Position numbers and translations under genes: made by a program
Part shown: piece by piece, positions 8,072-17,924 of the stretch
Layout of the letters: each line of letters starts with the position of its first letter
How positions within the stretch are numbered: the stretch's first letter is position 1
Assembly (NCBI GenBank): GCA_016786745.1
Contig: JAEUVS010000018.1
Location: 1 to 45,008 of the forward strand
Direction of reading: 5' to 3'
Length of the DNA: 45,008 nucleotides
Source: Chitinophagaceae bacterium
GTDB lineage: Bacteria; Bacteroidota; Bacteroidia; Chitinophagales; Chitinophagaceae
The notes under the pieces: model-generated
Databases searched by the model: none
Seen by the model: only the letters and a program-made list of their open reading frames with translations
What the model was told of the DNA's origin: nothing

Positions 8072-9312
8072 AACAATTCCTGGACCTCCTGAGTAAGTAT
8101 ACTAATGCTAAGCTTAGCAGTGAAGAAGAGGCACATTTTATATTATTTCTCCAAAGTGGAAAGTATAAAGACTGGCTGGATATGGATGTGCGCGAAAAAT
8201 TGCAACAGAATTACAATAAAAATGAACTGGCTTTTTTATCAGAAAAGCGATCTGGGGAAATTCTCCAGTCAATTTTAAACGCCCTAACTGATCGTCAGTC
8301 TGTGGGTCCTGTTGAATCTCCCGCTTCTTCCGATTCTGACAGGTTTTTACCATCTGTTCCTAAAGTTCACCGGATACACTTTCTGCGCACTGCCTGGTTC
8401 CGTTATGCGGCAGCGATTGTAGTATTTTTAAGTATCGCCACATACCTATTCTTCAACACAACAAAAGAAAAACCTTCTGTAACCCAGAATAATACGATTC
8501 CTGTGCAAAACGATGTTCCGCCCGGAGGCAACAGGGCTACACTTACCCTCGCGGACGGAACCAAAATTGTTCTTGATAGTGCGAAAAGCGGCCAGCTGGC
8601 GCGCGAGGAAAACGCCACGATCACCAAAACGGCGGATGGAAGAATCGTGTATGAAGCCGATCAAAAGCTGGGAACGCGGATTCTTTTCAACACAATGACC
8701 ACACCTAATGGCGGTCAATATCATTTGCGTTTGCCAGACGGAACTGTGGTGTGGTTGAATGCCGCTTCAAGCATTACCTATCCAACAGCGTTTACCGGTA
8801 AAACTAGAAGCGTAGCGATCACCGGTGAGGCGTATTTCGAAGTTCACACCGACAAAAAAATGCCTTTTGTAGTCACCCTGTACAACGGCAACAAGGTAGA
8901 AGTGCTCGGAACGCATTTCAACATCAACTCTTACACCAACGAAAACAATATTCGCACAACGCTGCTGGAAGGGCACGTGCGCGTGGCGGCCGGTAAAAAA
9001 ACGATTGATATCAGGCCCGGTCAGCAGGTGAGTTCGGCACAGGATCAAATAGAACTTCGTAGCGATGTAAACACCGACCAGGTCACTGCCTGGAAAAATG
9101 GACGTTTCAATTTTGACGGCCAGCGTCTGCAGGAAGTAATGCGGCAATTGGCGAGATGGTATGATATCGACGTGAAGTACCAGGGAGGCATACCTGAGCT
9201 TGAGTTCGCTGGTGAAATGGGAAGGAATCTATCACTTTCACAAGTGCTCAAGGGTCTGGGTGGCGTTGGCGTGAAATATAAAATCGAAAACAAAACGCTT
9301 ATAGTACTATAG
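8059..9312 (+). CDS. FecR-family anti-sigma factor
   Basis: A 417-residue inner-membrane protein. The N-terminal cytoplasmic part (1-110) should bind the sigma factor. One transmembrane helix lies at about 115-133 (YAAAIVVFLSIATYLFF). The periplasmic FecR domain follows (about 200-310, with LPDGTVVWLNAASSITYP and VAITGEAYFEVHTD). The C-terminal DUF4974 domain (about 345-417) is the part expected to touch the STN domain of SusC. Length and order are normal for Bacteroidota FecR. It sits between its sigma factor and a SusC with STN domain, a complete trans-envelope relay. Confidence 0.95.
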   Translation: MHPTEQFLDLLSKYTNAKLSSEEEAHFILFLQSGKYKDWLDMDVREKLQQNYNKNELAFLSEKRSGEILQSILNALTDRQSVGPVESPASSDSDRFLPSVPKVHRIHFLRTAWFRYAAAIVVFLSIATYLFFNTTKEKPSVTQNNTIPVQNDVPPGGNRATLTLADGTKIVLDSAKSGQLAREENATITKTADGRIVYEADQKLGTRILFNTMTTPNGGQYHLRLPDGTVVWLNAASSITYPTAFTGKTRSVAITGEAYFEVHTDKKMPFVVTLYNGNKVEVLGTHFNINSYTNENNIRTTLLEGHVRVAAGKKTIDIRPGQQVSSAQDQIELRSDVNTDQVTAWKNGRFNFDGQRLQEVMRQLARWYDIDVKYQGGIPELEFAGEMGRNLSLSQVLKGLGGVGVKYKIENKTLIVL

Positions 9313-9443
9313 AAAAATTTTCGGGACAGAATGAAAAATCCGGGAATGCTGTAACACTCCCGGCATAGTTTCAGGCTGACCCAAATAAAGACCTATCGCA
9401 AAAAAGGTTCTATTCTTCTTCAACCCAAAACACTGTCAAAAGT

Positions 9444-12400
9444 ATGTTATTAAATCAACTTTGTGACCGGCAAGCTACTCTGCCCCAGACGTCATGTAAA
9501 GTTCGACCCAGGCGTTCAGTTGAAAGGCTGAATAACTTACGGTTATCAAAACAACTGCTGCGCACTATGCGTTTAATTGCCTTTGCACTTTTTTCGCTGA
9601 GTCTCTCCCTGAGCGCCAGGTCGGTGTCTCAGACCATCAGTTTCACGGCCAAAAATGTGTCGCTCGAAAAGGCTTTCAAAGAGATCAGAAAGCAAACCGA
9701 CTATTCGGTTTTTTACAGTAAAGAGCTGATAAAAATGTCCCAGCCTATCACCCTTTCTGTGAAAGATATGCAACTCGTCGACTTCCTGGTTACTATTCTT
9801 AAACATCAGCCGCTCGATTTCAGCATCGAAGCCCAAACGGTACTGATCAGCAAGAAAATAATAGCGGCTCCGCAACCGGCGGCAGCCACAACAGCAAATC
9901 CACCCATTGACGTTCGTGGACGCATTCTCGATGAACAGGGTAAACCTGTGGTGGCCTCAATTCTGGTCAAGGGCACAAACAAAGGCGTTACTTCAAACGA
10001 AGATGGCGATTTTGTTCTCTACGGTGTTGACGCCCAGGCAACACTGGTGATCTCGGCAACGAACATCGAAGGAACGGAACTGAAAATTTCAGGAAGAACG
10101 CAACTATCCATCACCGTTAGAATAGCCATGAATTCGCTTAACGATGTTGTGGTGGTTGGGTTTGGGACACAAAGGCGAAACGACCTAACGGGCGCCGTTT
10201 CCACAGTTGATAAGCGCCTGCTCGAAAACAGGCCGGTAACAAATTCGGTGGCGGCTTTACAGGGTGCAGCGCCGGGATTAACGGTTACAAGGCTCAGCGG
10301 TCAGCCTGGAAAAGAAGGTTTTGACACGCAGATCCGTGGATTTTCTTCCGTTAACGGTACGAACTCAGCACTAGTACTTATTGATGGTGTTGAAGGCGAT
10401 CTGACGCTAATTAATCCAAACGATATTGAATCGGTTACAGTACTGAAAGATGCCGCCGCCGCATCGATTTATGGCGCCAAAGCAGCCGGTGGTGTATTGC
10501 TGGTGACCACTAAAAAAGGTACCGCTGAAAAACTTTCTTTAACCTACACCGGGTTGGCTACCCTCAACCGCGCTCACAATATCCCTCAAAGAATTCATTC
10601 CTGGGAAGAGGCCACGATGCTTAACGAAGCCTGGCAAAATGCAGGTTCCAATCCTCCGTACACCGCGGAGCAGATTGAATGGATGAAAGATCCGAACATC
10701 GATTATAAAGTCAGCCCTGCCAATCCTGGACGTTACGACTATTACTACGATCTGAACCAGGTTGATATGCTGCTCAAGAAAAATTCATTCAGCCAAACAC
10801 ACAATGTAGCAGTGAGGGGTGGTGGCGACAAGAGCCAGTATCTGTTTTCGCTCGGCTATTTTGGCCAGGATGGAATCTTCAAAGTAGGATATGATAACAC
10901 TGAGCGATACAACGCCAGGATGAATATTAGCACCAAACTCAACAACATTTTCAGTTTGGATTCGAGACTGGCCTATTCGCAAATGCACACCTTTAACCCA
11001 AGTGATGATATTTCGGAAGATTATGGGTTATTCATGAATCTTTATCAACTCGGATCCGTTTATCCGATCTATCTTCCGGGCTCTGATAGCACAAAATATG
11101 CGCGCACGAATAGCGGCCCCAAAATATACCAGATATTGAAAGACGGTGGCTACGGTGAAGAAACGCGCCGGAATATTGATGGACTGTTCACACTGAAAGC
11201 CGAAAATATAGTTGATAACCTTTCCTTACGACTGATATACAGCCCGCAGATATACATGCGCGATTTTGATTCTTTTTATAAAACGATCGCTTTTTATGAT
11301 ATTGGTCCAGAACCTGCTAGATACCTGTTTAACCCCAATGGTATTTCGAAAACAAGAGCAATGCAGACACGCACCAATGTGCAGGCACTTGCCGATTACG
11401 ATTTCGCCATTTCCAGTCGCCACCGTTTTCATGTTCTTGGAGGGTATCAATACCAGTTTTATAAATTGAATTCCACCACTGCTACTTCTGAAGCGCTGAT
11501 CACTGCAGACCTGCCTTCCGTAAACCTCAACGGCGATCCGGCTGTTCCGTCATCTGCGTCCGACGACATTCAAACCAATGCGCTGATCTCTTATTTCGGA
11601 AGATTAAACTATAACTACAACGAAAAATATTTTATAGAAGGAACGCTTCGTAATGATGCAAGTTCTCAACTATCGCCGGGCAATCGTAATCAGTTTTTCC
11701 CGTCATTGTCGGCAGCGTGGAGAATCGACAATGAAGAATGGTTCAAAGCCGCATTCCCTGTTTTCAATCTTTTAAAAATCAGAGCGTCGTGGGGCAAACT
11801 TGGCAATTCGAACGTGTTAGGCAATTACGACTATATATCGATGTTAAGTCGCGGGCCTTACTATCCATTTAACCATACCCGGAACAATTCACTCTACCAG
11901 GCAGTACTCGCATCGCCTGATAAAACATGGGAAACCATTGAAACGACAAATGGGGGTTTGGATATCGGCCTGTTAAACAACAGGTTCATAGCCAGTTTCG
12001 ATTATTTCGTTAGAAAAAATAACAACATGCTAGTGGCGCTGAATGCACCCGCAGTTTTGGGTCTCACACCCAGCGCCAGCAACGCCGCGAAGCTGAGAAC
12101 ATGGGGATGGGAAGCAGCCGCAGGATGGCGCGATCGGATATCATCATTCAACTACTGGATCAGCGTGAACATTTCAGACAATCAAAACAAAATTGTCCGT
12201 TACGAAGGCCAGGATGTAATTACTGAAGGATTGAATACGATCATAAATGGTCTGCCCATCAATTCAATTTATGGTTACCAGTCGGATGGATATTTCAACA
12301 GCGACGAAGAAGTGACCGACCATGCCTTCCAGGACAGCAGAACGGGTCCGGGCGATATCAGGTACGTGGATAAAAATAAAGACGATCGCATCGACGGGGG

Positions 12401-12929
12401 TTCTAATCGTCCCGACGACCACGGTGATCTTATTTACTTAGGCAACACTTCACCGAGGTATACATTTGGAGTAAACCTTGGATTCGAATGGGCGGGATTT
12501 GATTTCTCTGCGCTGTTACAGGGAGTGGGCAAACGCAATATCCTGATCTATCCGTATGTGTCTGTTCCTTTTGTTGAATCATGGCGCCAGCCGTGGAAAA
12601 TTAACCAGGACTACTGGCGGCCCGACAACACCGACGCACTTTTTCCGAGGCTTTATCTTGAAGGAACACAGAACACACTTACGTCCACAAAATGGGTGCA
12701 GAACGCCGCCTACATCAGGTTGAAAAATATTCAGATCGGTTACACCATCCCGGCGCGAATCACCAGGACAGTTAAAATTCAGAAAGCAAGGATCTTTTTT
12801 AGCGGTCAGGATATCTGGGAGAAAAGCAAAATGTGGTATGAATACTTTGATGCGGAAAACCCCAACAACGCAGCTTACAATTATCCGTTCTTCCGCTCAT
12901 ATGCGGCAGGGCTGAATGTAACCTTCTAA
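9444..12929 (+). CDS. SusC/RagA-family TonB-linked outer-membrane transporter with STN domain
   Basis: An 1161-residue protein. A long basic N-terminal leader (1-41) precedes a signal helix (about 42-62); such leaders are common in this subgroup, so I kept the first ATG. The STN domain (about 63-135) is the signalling domain for FecR. A carboxypeptidase-D-like domain follows (about 152-235), then the SusC box VVVVGFGTQRRNDLTGAV, the plug (about 240-360, with LVLIDGVEGD and ASIYGAKAAGGVLLVTTKKG), and a beta-barrel to the C-terminal Phe (LNVTF). It imports a glycan fragment bound by SusD, driven by TonB. A 56-bp segment at 12000-12055 has a decayed relative at 17998-18053. Confidence 0.97.
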   Translation: MLLNQLCDRQATLPQTSCKVRPRRSVERLNNLRLSKQLLRTMRLIAFALFSLSLSLSARSVSQTISFTAKNVSLEKAFKEIRKQTDYSVFYSKELIKMSQPITLSVKDMQLVDFLVTILKHQPLDFSIEAQTVLISKKIIAAPQPAAATTANPPIDVRGRILDEQGKPVVASILVKGTNKGVTSNEDGDFVLYGVDAQATLVISATNIEGTELKISGRTQLSITVRIAMNSLNDVVVVGFGTQRRNDLTGAVSTVDKRLLENRPVTNSVAALQGAAPGLTVTRLSGQPGKEGFDTQIRGFSSVNGTNSALVLIDGVEGDLTLINPNDIESVTVLKDAAAASIYGAKAAGGVLLVTTKKGTAEKLSLTYTGLATLNRAHNIPQRIHSWEEATMLNEAWQNAGSNPPYTAEQIEWMKDPNIDYKVSPANPGRYDYYYDLNQVDMLLKKNSFSQTHNVAVRGGGDKSQYLFSLGYFGQDGIFKVGYDNTERYNARMNISTKLNNIFSLDSRLAYSQMHTFNPSDDISEDYGLFMNLYQLGSVYPIYLPGSDSTKYARTNSGPKIYQILKDGGYGEETRRNIDGLFTLKAENIVDNLSLRLIYSPQIYMRDFDSFYKTIAFYDIGPEPARYLFNPNGISKTRAMQTRTNVQALADYDFAISSRHRFHVLGGYQYQFYKLNSTTATSEALITADLPSVNLNGDPAVPSSASDDIQTNALISYFGRLNYNYNEKYFIEGTLRNDASSQLSPGNRNQFFPSLSAAWRIDNEEWFKAAFPVFNLLKIRASWGKLGNSNVLGNYDYISMLSRGPYYPFNHTRNNSLYQAVLASPDKTWETIETTNGGLDIGLLNNRFIASFDYFVRKNNNMLVALNAPAVLGLTPSASNAAKLRTWGWEAAAGWRDRISSFNYWISVNISDNQNKIVRYEGQDVITEGLNTIINGLPINSIYGYQSDGYFNSDEEVTDHAFQDSRTGPGDIRYVDKNKDDRIDGGSNRPDDHGDLIYLGNTSPRYTFGVNLGFEWAGFDFSALLQGVGKRNILIYPYVSVPFVESWRQPWKINQDYWRPDNTDALFPRLYLEGTQNTLTSTKWVQNAAYIRLKNIQIGYTIPARITRTVKIQKARIFFSGQDIWEKSKMWYEYFDAENPNNAAYNYPFFRSYAAGLNVTF

Positions 12930-12952
12930 CTAATGATCATAAAGTAACTAAT

Positions 12953-14578
12953 ATGAATCTCAAAAATATTTTCAACCTGGTTTTTATTTTGGCGCTGGCG
13001 CTCTGCGGGTGTACTAAAAAACTCGACCAGGTTCCGCAAACCGAGTTGTCCGACGAAAGTTTCTGGAAAACTACCAACGATCTTAAACTCGCGACAAACT
13101 ATCTCTATACTTTTCTTCCGGACATTATGATTGATAAACTCGATGATGCAATGTCCATAGACGCGTTCGGAACAAGCCCGAATTCCGTAAGCGATGGCAG
13201 TTGGCTTAAACCTTCAAGCTCCGAAATGTGGACGAACAGCTATATCGTGATCAGGGCTTGTAATAACATTCTTGAAAAATCGGTAAATGTTACCGGCGAG
13301 GCGGAGGAGATCAACAAATATCTTGGAGAAGCAAAATTTTTCAGAGCCTTTTCTTACTTCGAGCTGGTAAAAAGATATGGTGATGTTCCACTTGTTTTGA
13401 AAACATTGTTGCTAGGCGATTCGGCGCTGTTTACTGCGAGGGCGCCGCGGGCCGAAGTGATCAATTCGATTTATGCCGACCTCGATGAGGCCGCGGATGC
13501 ATTGCCTTCTGCCGGAGACCAACCCGAGTCAGATTATGGGAGAATTACTTCCACCGCCGCACTTGCATTTAAATCGAGAGTGGCGTTATTTGAAGGAACA
13601 CGTCAGAAGTTTTTCGATTATGGATCTTATCAAACACATCTTCAGATTGCGATTGATGCCAGTTCAGCAGTTATGACGGCCGGGGACAATTCACTGTTTC
13701 ACTACGCCGCGCAACCTGACAGCAGTTATTTTTACAATTTTCAGTATATCGGCGAGGGAAAATCAAATCCGGAAAATATTCTGGTAAGAATTTATGGAGA
13801 AAACGAGACTAACGATATTTCGGGCCACTCCTATTCAAGAGATGGATTGATCAGTCCAACGAGAACAATTATGGATGCATATCTGTATAAGGACGGGTTA
13901 CCGATTGACAAATCGCCTTACTATCAGCCGCAGGCAAACACCTATACAGAATTTGAAAACAGGGATCCGCGCATGGCGATGTCGGTCTTTAACAAATACT
14001 CGTTCTACACGTATGGTTTGTACGTTCCCACTTTTCAATATGCGCCGACCGGGTATAAATCGTGTAAATATTTTATTTCGCGCGACTGGGCAGCCAACGT
14101 CAGCTACATCGACAATATTATTATTCGTTACGCCGAAGTGTTGCTGAATAACATCGAAGCAAAATTTGAATTGAATAGCGCTGTTTCCGACAATGAGCTA
14201 AACGAAACGATCAACCTCCTGCGCGACCGTGTAAACATGCCGCACCTTACTAACGCCTTTGTATCAACGAACGGACTTGACATGCGTACCGAGATCAGGC
14301 GTGAAAGAAGGATCGAACTGGCATATGAGGGAATGCGCTACTGGGACATTGTGCGGTGGAAAACAGCCGAAGATGAACTGCCTGATGCAGTGGTAGGGGC
14401 CAAATATTTCCCGGATGAGCAAGGGCCACTTGATGATCCGCAACTTACTCCAGATGGATTTGTGATCGTTCAGAAAACGTCGAACAGGCGCTTCGATGCT
14501 AACAAAGATTACCTGTGGCCGATCCCGACCAAAGAGCTTGGACTAAATGTAAATCTTATACAGAACCCGGGTTGGTAG
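12953..14578 (+). CDS. SusD/RagB-family outer-membrane lipoprotein
   Basis: A 541-residue lipoprotein (lipobox ending at Cys20) that starts 23 bp after SusC. It shows typical SusD features: helical TPR-like segments, FWKTTNDLKLATNYLY near the N-terminus, GEAKFFRAFSYFELVKRYGDVPL in the middle, ERRIELAYEGMRYWDIVRWK near residue 460, and a C-terminal NPGW. It is the surface lid and glycan-binding partner of the SusC channel. A strong hairpin spans its stop codon (14563-14594), which may protect or end the upstream message before the MFS gene. Confidence 0.96.
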   Translation: MNLKNIFNLVFILALALCGCTKKLDQVPQTELSDESFWKTTNDLKLATNYLYTFLPDIMIDKLDDAMSIDAFGTSPNSVSDGSWLKPSSSEMWTNSYIVIRACNNILEKSVNVTGEAEEINKYLGEAKFFRAFSYFELVKRYGDVPLVLKTLLLGDSALFTARAPRAEVINSIYADLDEAADALPSAGDQPESDYGRITSTAALAFKSRVALFEGTRQKFFDYGSYQTHLQIAIDASSAVMTAGDNSLFHYAAQPDSSYFYNFQYIGEGKSNPENILVRIYGENETNDISGHSYSRDGLISPTRTIMDAYLYKDGLPIDKSPYYQPQANTYTEFENRDPRMAMSVFNKYSFYTYGLYVPTFQYAPTGYKSCKYFISRDWAANVSYIDNIIIRYAEVLLNNIEAKFELNSAVSDNELNETINLLRDRVNMPHLTNAFVSTNGLDMRTEIRRERRIELAYEGMRYWDIVRWKTAEDELPDAVVGAKYFPDEQGPLDDPQLTPDGFVIVQKTSNRRFDANKDYLWPIPTKELGLNVNLIQNPGW

Positions 14579-14594
14579 TCATCCAACCGGGTTC
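14563..14594. terminator. Strong hairpin spanning the susD stop codon
   Basis: GAACCCGGGTTGG pairs with CCAACCGGGTTC (one bulged G); the TAG stop lies in the 7-base loop. No T-run follows, so it may be an mRNA-stabilising or attenuating hairpin rather than a full terminator. It lies where SusCD expression would be set apart from the downstream MFS and dehydrogenase genes. Confidence 0.5.
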
Positions 14595-14905
14595 CACAGA
14601 AATCCGATTGATTTTTTACGAGTGTTAACGATGTTCTTCCTTGTTTCACGTTTTGGTCAGTTGTTCGATCCCAACAGCAGCACGCCGATAGTTGCTCTGT
14701 TGGGTAGACAACTGGATCACGCATACGGGGATGGTCTCACAGCCCGGGACCTTGTTCAACCTGTATTATGTTTATCGCGGTCGTTTCCATGCCGTTGTTT
14801 GATGTTTTTATGTGATTGATATGTTACACATCAAAAAATGCGCTCAGCCATGATGATGTGGTATATATACTATTTCATGTACCAGCGAAATATTTTTTCC
14901 CGGAT
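14595..14905. other. Spacer between susD and the MFS gene
   Basis: I see no gene. An open frame of 65 codons at 14622-14819 has no recognisable features. No clear TAnnTTTG box was found, so the MFS gene may be read from the Sus promoter despite the hairpin. Confidence 0.45.
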
Positions 14906-16213
14906 ATGATTCAGAGAAACAAAATCGGAAATTACCGGTGGTTCATTGCGTTCCTTTTATTCACTGCTACTACTATCAACTACATAGACAGGCAAATATT
15001 CGGCCTGTTGAAACCGGAACTGGAACAAATATTCAAGTGGACAGAAACCGACTACAGTCAGATAGTTATGGCATTTACTGCCTGTTATGCATTCGGACTC
15101 CTGTTTTATGGAAGGATCATTGACAGGATAGGCACGAGGTATGGCTATACCATTTCTGTAACCGTATGGAGTATCGCGGCGATGTTACACGCGGTGATAC
15201 GAAGCACAGCTGGTTTCGCATGGGCAAGAGGGTTGCTCGGCATTGGTGAATCAGGAAACTATCCTGGCGGCGTTAAAACCACTGCAGAATGGTTTCCCAA
15301 AAAAGAACGTGCATTTGCTATCGGCATTTTTGATTCAGGCGCCAACATCGGTGCTTGTATCGGTCCGATACTGGTACCTTTTCTGCTTGCGAAGTTTGGT
15401 TGGCAATCGGCGTTTCTTATCACCGGTTCGCTCGGATTTGCGTGGTTGGTATGCTGGCTTATATTTTATCAAACACCGGCAAAGCACAAAGGCTTATCTG
15501 AAAGCGAACGTGCTTACATCAACAGTGATGAATCGGTTCAACCGGAAGCTGAAATAAAAAAGTTTTCGTGGCTGCAACTGTTGAAATTAAAACAAACCTG
15601 GGCTTTCATCGTGGGTAAATTTTTTACTGATCCCATCTGGTTCTTCTTTCTTTTCTGGCTGCCATCTTACTTTCATACTTACTTCAATCTCGATTTAAAA
15701 AATCCCGGCGCTCCGCTGGCAGTGGTATACGCCGGAACACTTGTTGGTGGATTAGGTGGCGGATACCTGTCGTCGTGGCTAATAAAAAAAGGCCTGCCTG
15801 TGTATAAGGCGCGCAAACGCGCTCTATTGATTTCTGCTATCGTTGTAATGACGATCATGGTTACAAGGTATACCACCAGTATGTGGGCAGTTGTAGCGTT
15901 GATAAGCGGATCTGTTGCGGCGAACCAGGCGTGGAGCGCAAATATTTTTGCCATTGTTCCCGACATGTTCCCGAAACATATGGTCAGTTCAGTTGTAGGA
16001 ATAGGAGGAATGGCAGGCGCAATCGGAAGTGTGCTGCTTCCCATTTTTGTAGGTTACATCCTGGACTACTACAAGGCTGCGGGCGATATCCTGGCGGGAT
16101 ACAATATTATTTTTGGGATTTGCGGCACTTCCTTCATGATTGCGTGGCTGGTTATTCATTTGCTTATTCCGAAATTGAATAAAGTAACATTAACACAAAA
16201 TGAAAACGGTTAA
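14906..16213 (+). CDS. MFS transporter, anion:cation symporter family (ExuT/hexuronate-like)
   Basis: An upstream in-frame ATG at 14816 exists, but family homology begins at the ATG at 14906 (435 residues). It shows the family signature NYIDRQIFGLLKP in helix 1, GRIIDRIGTRYG between helices 2 and 3, and GIGESGNYPGGVKTTAEWFPKKERA around helix 4, with 12 predicted helices. Relatives import hexuronates, galactonate or similar sugar acids across the inner membrane with protons. Its place behind SusCD suggests that it takes up the acidic monosaccharide released by the locus. The next gene overlaps its 3' end by 14 bp, so the two are translationally coupled. Confidence 0.9.
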   Translation: MIQRNKIGNYRWFIAFLLFTATTINYIDRQIFGLLKPELEQIFKWTETDYSQIVMAFTACYAFGLLFYGRIIDRIGTRYGYTISVTVWSIAAMLHAVIRSTAGFAWARGLLGIGESGNYPGGVKTTAEWFPKKERAFAIGIFDSGANIGACIGPILVPFLLAKFGWQSAFLITGSLGFAWLVCWLIFYQTPAKHKGLSESERAYINSDESVQPEAEIKKFSWLQLLKLKQTWAFIVGKFFTDPIWFFFLFWLPSYFHTYFNLDLKNPGAPLAVVYAGTLVGGLGGGYLSSWLIKKGLPVYKARKRALLISAIVVMTIMVTRYTTSMWAVVALISGSVAANQAWSANIFAIVPDMFPKHMVSSVVGIGGMAGAIGSVLLPIFVGYILDYYKAAGDILAGYNIIFGICGTSFMIAWLVIHLLIPKLNKVTLTQNENG

Positions 16214-17912
16214 TTTCCTATTGGCCTTTGTAGTCAGCATCGTTTCTTTGACCGGTTTATGGTCATGCAAGACCGATACACCTGGCGACCCTTATTCTTC
16301 TGATTCGCTGGTTCTACAAAATGGCCAGGGTTTATTCGGCAAACATTGTTCTTCCTGCCACAATTTTTATCACGACGATATTGCACCACAGCTGGCAAAC
16401 ATCACAGCGCATCAAACATTCGGGTGGATCAAATCGTTTATCAGCAACCCGGATCAAGTGATAAAATCGGGCGACACTACCGCAGCAAAGCTTTTTGCGG
16501 AGTATAAAACGACTATGCCGCCGTTTTCTTTTTTACCCGAAGCGGATTTAACATCCATCATTTCCTACATCCACTCGCAGCGACAGCCTGTCCAGGTACC
16601 CGATGTCCCCGATACAACCGATTTAAAAAATCCAATACCGGACACCATTGAAAATTCAAATATCACCGTTGAGGTGACACAGTTTAGCCAGGTTCCAAAA
16701 TCATCCGAAGACGTTCCGCTTACACGCATCATAAAGTTAGATTTCATTCCAAATTCCGGCGATCTCTATGTATTGGATCTGCGTGGCAAATTGTATAAAC
16801 TCACCAACGGCGAACCGCAGGTGTATATGGATATCACAAAGCTACGGCCGAGGTTTATGCATGAACCCGGCATGGCTACCGGCTTCGGGAGCTTTGCTTT
16901 TCATCCCGATTTTCAGTCGAACGGACTTTTCTATACTACACATGCTGAATCAGTCGGATCCGGCCAACCGGATTTTGCGTATGATTCGATAATTGTTACA
17001 CTCCAATGGGTACTTACGGAATGGAAGACTACGCCTGGAGCTTTTCCGTTTAACGGTTCGGGCCGTGAAATACTCCGGATCAATATGCCTACAAGTATTC
17101 ATGGCATGCAGGAAATTGCTTTTAACAGGACCGCAAAAAAAGGCGATTCCGAATATGGATTGTTGTATGTATGCGTTGGTGACGGCGGTTGCACATCAAT
17201 AGGGAAACGGGTAGTATCCGAAGTTCCTAACAAAATATGGGGAAGCATACTCCGGATCGATCCGCTGGGAAAAAACAGTTCGAATGGGCAATATGGAATA
17301 CCCGCCAACAATCCTTTCGTTGACAGCCACGATGGTAAACTGGCAAAAGAAGTATATGCGTATGGCTTCCGCAACCCCCACCGTTTGAGTTGGAGCAAAA
17401 AAGGACAACTGTTTGCTGTGAATATTGGTGAGCGAAGTATTGAGTCGGTCAACCTTATTGAACCGGGCCATTTTTACGGCTGGCCGCTGAGAGAGGGCAC
17501 TTTTTCCGAACGTTTTTTCAATGGAACGGGCCGTACATTTCCGCTTCCCGCCAACGATTCTATCTATCACGTAACTTATCCGGTTGCACAATTTGATCAT
17601 GGCGAAGGAACTGCCATATGCGGAGGCTTTGAATACACCGGATCTTTGATTGATGAACTGAAAGGCAAATTTGTATTTGGCGATATCGGCACAGGAAAAT
17701 TATTCTATGTATCCATGAGCGACCTGAAACAGGGACACCAGGCGAAAATCAGGAAATGGAACCTTTCTCAAAATGGATCGCCGACGTCGCTCGCAAAATT
17801 GTGTGGCAATTCAAGAGTTGATATGAGGTATGGTGTAGATGATAAAGGCGAACTGTATATTCTTACGAAAGCGGATGGTAGGATTTACAAGCTGGTTAAT
17901 CGTGTTAAATGA
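16200..17912 (+). CDS. Cytochrome c / PQQ-type glucose-sorbosone dehydrogenase lipoprotein
   Basis: A 570-residue protein with a lipoprotein signal (Cys23 after GLWS). The N-terminal cytochrome c domain (about 36-130) has CSSCH at 50-54 and candidate distal Met106 in TTMPPFSFLP. The rest (about 155-566) is a glucose/sorbosone-dehydrogenase propeller (GMATGFGSFAFHPDF, LRIDPLGKNSSNGQYGIPANNPF, VYAYGFRNPHRLSW). It should oxidise a sugar in the periplasm using PQQ and pass electrons to its own heme. It overlaps the MFS gene by 14 bp, so oxidation and uptake are probably linked. The heme lies N-terminal here, unlike the dehydrogenase at 959-3088, so the two are not recent copies. Confidence 0.92.
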   Translation: MKTVNFLLAFVVSIVSLTGLWSCKTDTPGDPYSSDSLVLQNGQGLFGKHCSSCHNFYHDDIAPQLANITAHQTFGWIKSFISNPDQVIKSGDTTAAKLFAEYKTTMPPFSFLPEADLTSIISYIHSQRQPVQVPDVPDTTDLKNPIPDTIENSNITVEVTQFSQVPKSSEDVPLTRIIKLDFIPNSGDLYVLDLRGKLYKLTNGEPQVYMDITKLRPRFMHEPGMATGFGSFAFHPDFQSNGLFYTTHAESVGSGQPDFAYDSIIVTLQWVLTEWKTTPGAFPFNGSGREILRINMPTSIHGMQEIAFNRTAKKGDSEYGLLYVCVGDGGCTSIGKRVVSEVPNKIWGSILRIDPLGKNSSNGQYGIPANNPFVDSHDGKLAKEVYAYGFRNPHRLSWSKKGQLFAVNIGERSIESVNLIEPGHFYGWPLREGTFSERFFNGTGRTFPLPANDSIYHVTYPVAQFDHGEGTAICGGFEYTGSLIDELKGKFVFGDIGTGKLFYVSMSDLKQGHQAKIRKWNLSQNGSPTSLAKLCGNSRVDMRYGVDDKGELYILTKADGRIYKLVNRVK

Positions 17913-17918
17913 TTAACC
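17894..17918. terminator. Hairpin spanning the stop codon of the dehydrogenase gene
   Basis: GGTTAATC (17894-17901) pairs perfectly with GATTAACC (17911-17918) around a 9-base loop. The TGA stop (17910-17912) is at the loop/stem junction. There is no T-run right after it. Position and shape mirror the susD hairpin, so both may act as transcript-end stabilisers. Confidence 0.4.
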
Positions 17919-17924
17919 TAAAGA

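Noticed and set aside
9339..9363. Hairpin CCGGGA/TCCCGG between the first fecR and susC
   Set aside because: Only a 6-bp stem with a long loop and no T-run; too weak to call a terminator.
14622..14819. 65-codon open frame in the susD-MFS gap
   Set aside because: It overlaps hairpin-flanking noncoding sequence, has no promoter box and no recognisable domain.
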